Assembly (NCBI GenBank): GCA_030637135.1
Contig: DAOVVO010000089.1
Location: forward strand, 1 to 5,507
Reading direction: 5' to 3'
Source of the DNA: Nitrospirota bacterium
Lineage (GTDB): Bacteria > Nitrospirota > Thermodesulfovibrionia > UBA6902 > BMS3Bbin08
DNA length: 5,507 bases
The position numbers and the translations under genes were made by a program. The notes beneath the pieces are model-generated. The model saw nothing but the letters and a program-made list of their open reading frames with translations, made no database searches and was not told the DNA's origin. This document shows, piece by piece, positions 4,514 through 5,507 of the stretch (position 1 is its first letter; every line of letters begins with the position of its first letter).

Positions 4514-5156
4514 CTATCGTAAATTTTTCAAAACCAACCGTTTGCTGAAGTTGACTTCTCTTGTGCTTGCTGCTGTTCTCTGGTTTTTTATTGTTTCACA
4601 GGGACGGTCTGTAATCGTTATGGATGTGCCGGTAGGGTTTAAGAATCTCCCGGACAGCCTTGAAGTTCTGGATGGAATACAAACAGTAAGCATCAGCATT
4701 GAAGGACAGGAGAGACTTTTGAAAAAACTGAGGCGTGAAGACATAGCAGTGGTCATTGACCTCAGTAATGTTAAGAAAGGGAGCATGTTTTTCCCATTGA
4801 CTGCAGACAACGTTACATTACCAAATATGCATACGGTAACTGATATTTCTCCACAGACTGTCAAAATAAGGATTGAGGAAAAAGTTACAAAACGCGTTCC
4901 GGTAAGAACTGTTATTGTCGGCTCACCTGCTCCTGGTTTTGCAATCAAAGGGATAGAAGTAGTACCTGTAACAATTACCATAAAGGGGACTGAAAGCGTG
5001 GTTGCAAAGATCTATTCTGTTAAAACAGAACCGATAGATGTGACCGGGATTGCCGATAATTTTCAGTACCGTGCCTTTGTGGATATAGGTAAAAACAGTA
5101 TCAAAGTTGATCCCACTGAAGTTGAAGTTACTATAGCTGTAAGGGCAATAAGGTAA
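4503..5156 (+). CDS. cdaR: YbbR-domain protein CdaR, CdaA partner (short form)
   Basis: This 217-residue protein is the probable extracytoplasmic regulator of CdaA. A basic N-terminus (MKSSYRKFFKTNRLLK) precedes one membrane anchor (about 15-33, LTSLVLAAVLWFFIVSQG). The rest is beta-rich, with two YbbR repeats at about 37-126 and 130-215. Each contains the VP-x-G/V and ISPQTVKIRI or VDPTEVEVTI strands typical of the family. Characterised Firmicutes CdaR proteins carry more repeats and are about twice as long, so this is a compact version. It complexes with CdaA and tunes c-di-AMP synthesis in those systems. The ATG at 4503 lies inside the end of cdaA (11-bp overlap) and is served by AGAGGA at 4494-4499, implying coupled translation. 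The stop at 5154-5156 overlaps the ribosome binding site of glmM. Confidence 0.92.
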   Translation: MKSSYRKFFKTNRLLKLTSLVLAAVLWFFIVSQGRSVIVMDVPVGFKNLPDSLEVLDGIQTVSISIEGQERLLKKLRREDIAVVIDLSNVKKGSMFFPLTADNVTLPNMHTVTDISPQTVKIRIEEKVTKRVPVRTVIVGSPAPGFAIKGIEVVPVTITIKGTESVVAKIYSVKTEPIDVTGIADNFQYRAFVDIGKNSIKVDPTEVEVTIAVRAIR

Positions 5157-5162
5157 AGGAGG
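5155..5162 (+). promoter_or_regulatory. Ribosome binding site of glmM
   Basis: AAAGGAGG, overlapping the cdaR stop codon, lies 7 bases before a GTG. This strong site is what fixes the GTG at 5170 as the glmM start. Confidence 0.9.
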
Positions 5163-5169
5163 ACAAAAA

Positions 5170-5507
5170 GTGAAATTGTTTGGTACAGACGGGATACGGG
5201 GGAAGGCGAATCAGTTTCCGATGACAGGGGAAATAGCCTTTGAGATCGGACGGGCAGCAGCATACGTGCTTAAGAAAAAACACAGCCGGGATTTGATACT
5301 TATCGGCAAGGACACAAGGCTGTCAGGATATATGCTTGAAAGTGCGCTCACCTCGGGCATATGCTCTATGGGGGTGGATGTTCTCCTGGTAGGTCCGGTG
5401 CCAACTCCGGGGATTGCTTTTGTCACACGGAGTTTACGGGTTGATGCCGGTATAGTGATATCTGCATCACATAACCCTTTTGATGATAACGGGATAAAGT
5501 TTTTTGG
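5170..5507 (+). CDS. glmM: Phosphoglucosamine mutase GlmM (5' part, cut by window edge)
   Basis: GlmM interconverts glucosamine-6-phosphate and glucosamine-1-phosphate, the step towards UDP-GlcNAc for peptidoglycan and lipopolysaccharide. About 112 of the usual 445-450 residues are present. The N-terminus (KLFGTDGIRGKAN, residues 2-14) is the family hallmark. GKDTRLSG (46-53) follows, and the catalytic phosphoserine is S100 in SASHNPFDDNGIKFFG, the same position as in Bacillus GlmM. The motif separates it from phosphomannomutase relatives by its FGTDGIRG start. It begins with GTG behind a very strong ribosome binding site, 13 bp after the cdaR stop, as third gene of the cdaA operon. GlmM binds and inhibits CdaA in studied Firmicutes, so the co-location supports the same control here by inference. 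The 3' end lies beyond 5507. Confidence 0.96.
   Translation, partial: MKLFGTDGIRGKANQFPMTGEIAFEIGRAAAYVLKKKHSRDLILIGKDTRLSGYMLESALTSGICSMGVDVLLVGPVPTPGIAFVTRSLRVDAGIVISASHNPFDDNGIKFF

Noticed and set aside
4514..4981. 155-residue open frame antisense to cdaR
   Set aside because: It lies wholly opposite a well-supported gene, is Thr/Ser/Leu-rich in the manner of antisense readings and has no recognisable domain.

Overview
The window reads as a moderately AT-rich chromosomal segment of a Gram-negative (diderm) bacterium. A TonB-family protein implies an outer membrane. The CdaA-CdaR-GlmM order is best known from Firmicutes but also occurs in diderm phyla such as Nitrospirota and Desulfobacterota. 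The wording of the CdaA N-terminus and the presence of a geranylgeranyl-reductase-family flavoprotein fit that second group, but I assign it only tentatively. All seven genes lie on the + strand.

Layout. Positions 1-344 are non-coding: an A/T-rich repeat-like stretch, a GAGTCG-rich dispersed repeat and a small operator-like palindrome. Next comes a universal stress protein (345-809) followed 5 bp later by a stand-alone JAMM/MPN metallopeptidase-like protein (815-1330). A 113-bp gap with a weak terminator-like hairpin leads to a geranylgeranyl-reductase-family flavoprotein (1444-2556). Its stop codon overlaps the TTG start of a TonB-family protein (2553-3362). A 377-bp gene-free stretch (3363-3739) follows. 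It carries a good extended -10 promoter, a second, inverted copy of the dispersed repeat, several hairpin-forming inverted repeats and a perfect palindrome just upstream of the next gene. The right end is a tight operon: cdaA (diadenylate cyclase, 3740-4513), cdaR (YbbR-domain regulator, 4503-5156) and the 5' part of glmM (5170 to the window edge).

How the genes work together. CdaA makes c-di-AMP at the membrane. CdaR is its extracytoplasmic partner. GlmM makes glucosamine-1-phosphate for peptidoglycan and lipopolysaccharide and inhibits CdaA in characterised systems, so the right third links second-messenger synthesis to envelope precursor supply. The flavoprotein and TonB protein are probably translationally coupled and both concern the envelope (isoprenoid or lipid reduction; energised outer-membrane uptake), although their link is inferred only from overlap. 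The stress protein and JAMM protein look like a small two-gene unit of unknown joint purpose.

No complete novel system is evident. The least explained part is the structured leader between tonB and cdaA, together with the repeat it shares with the left end.
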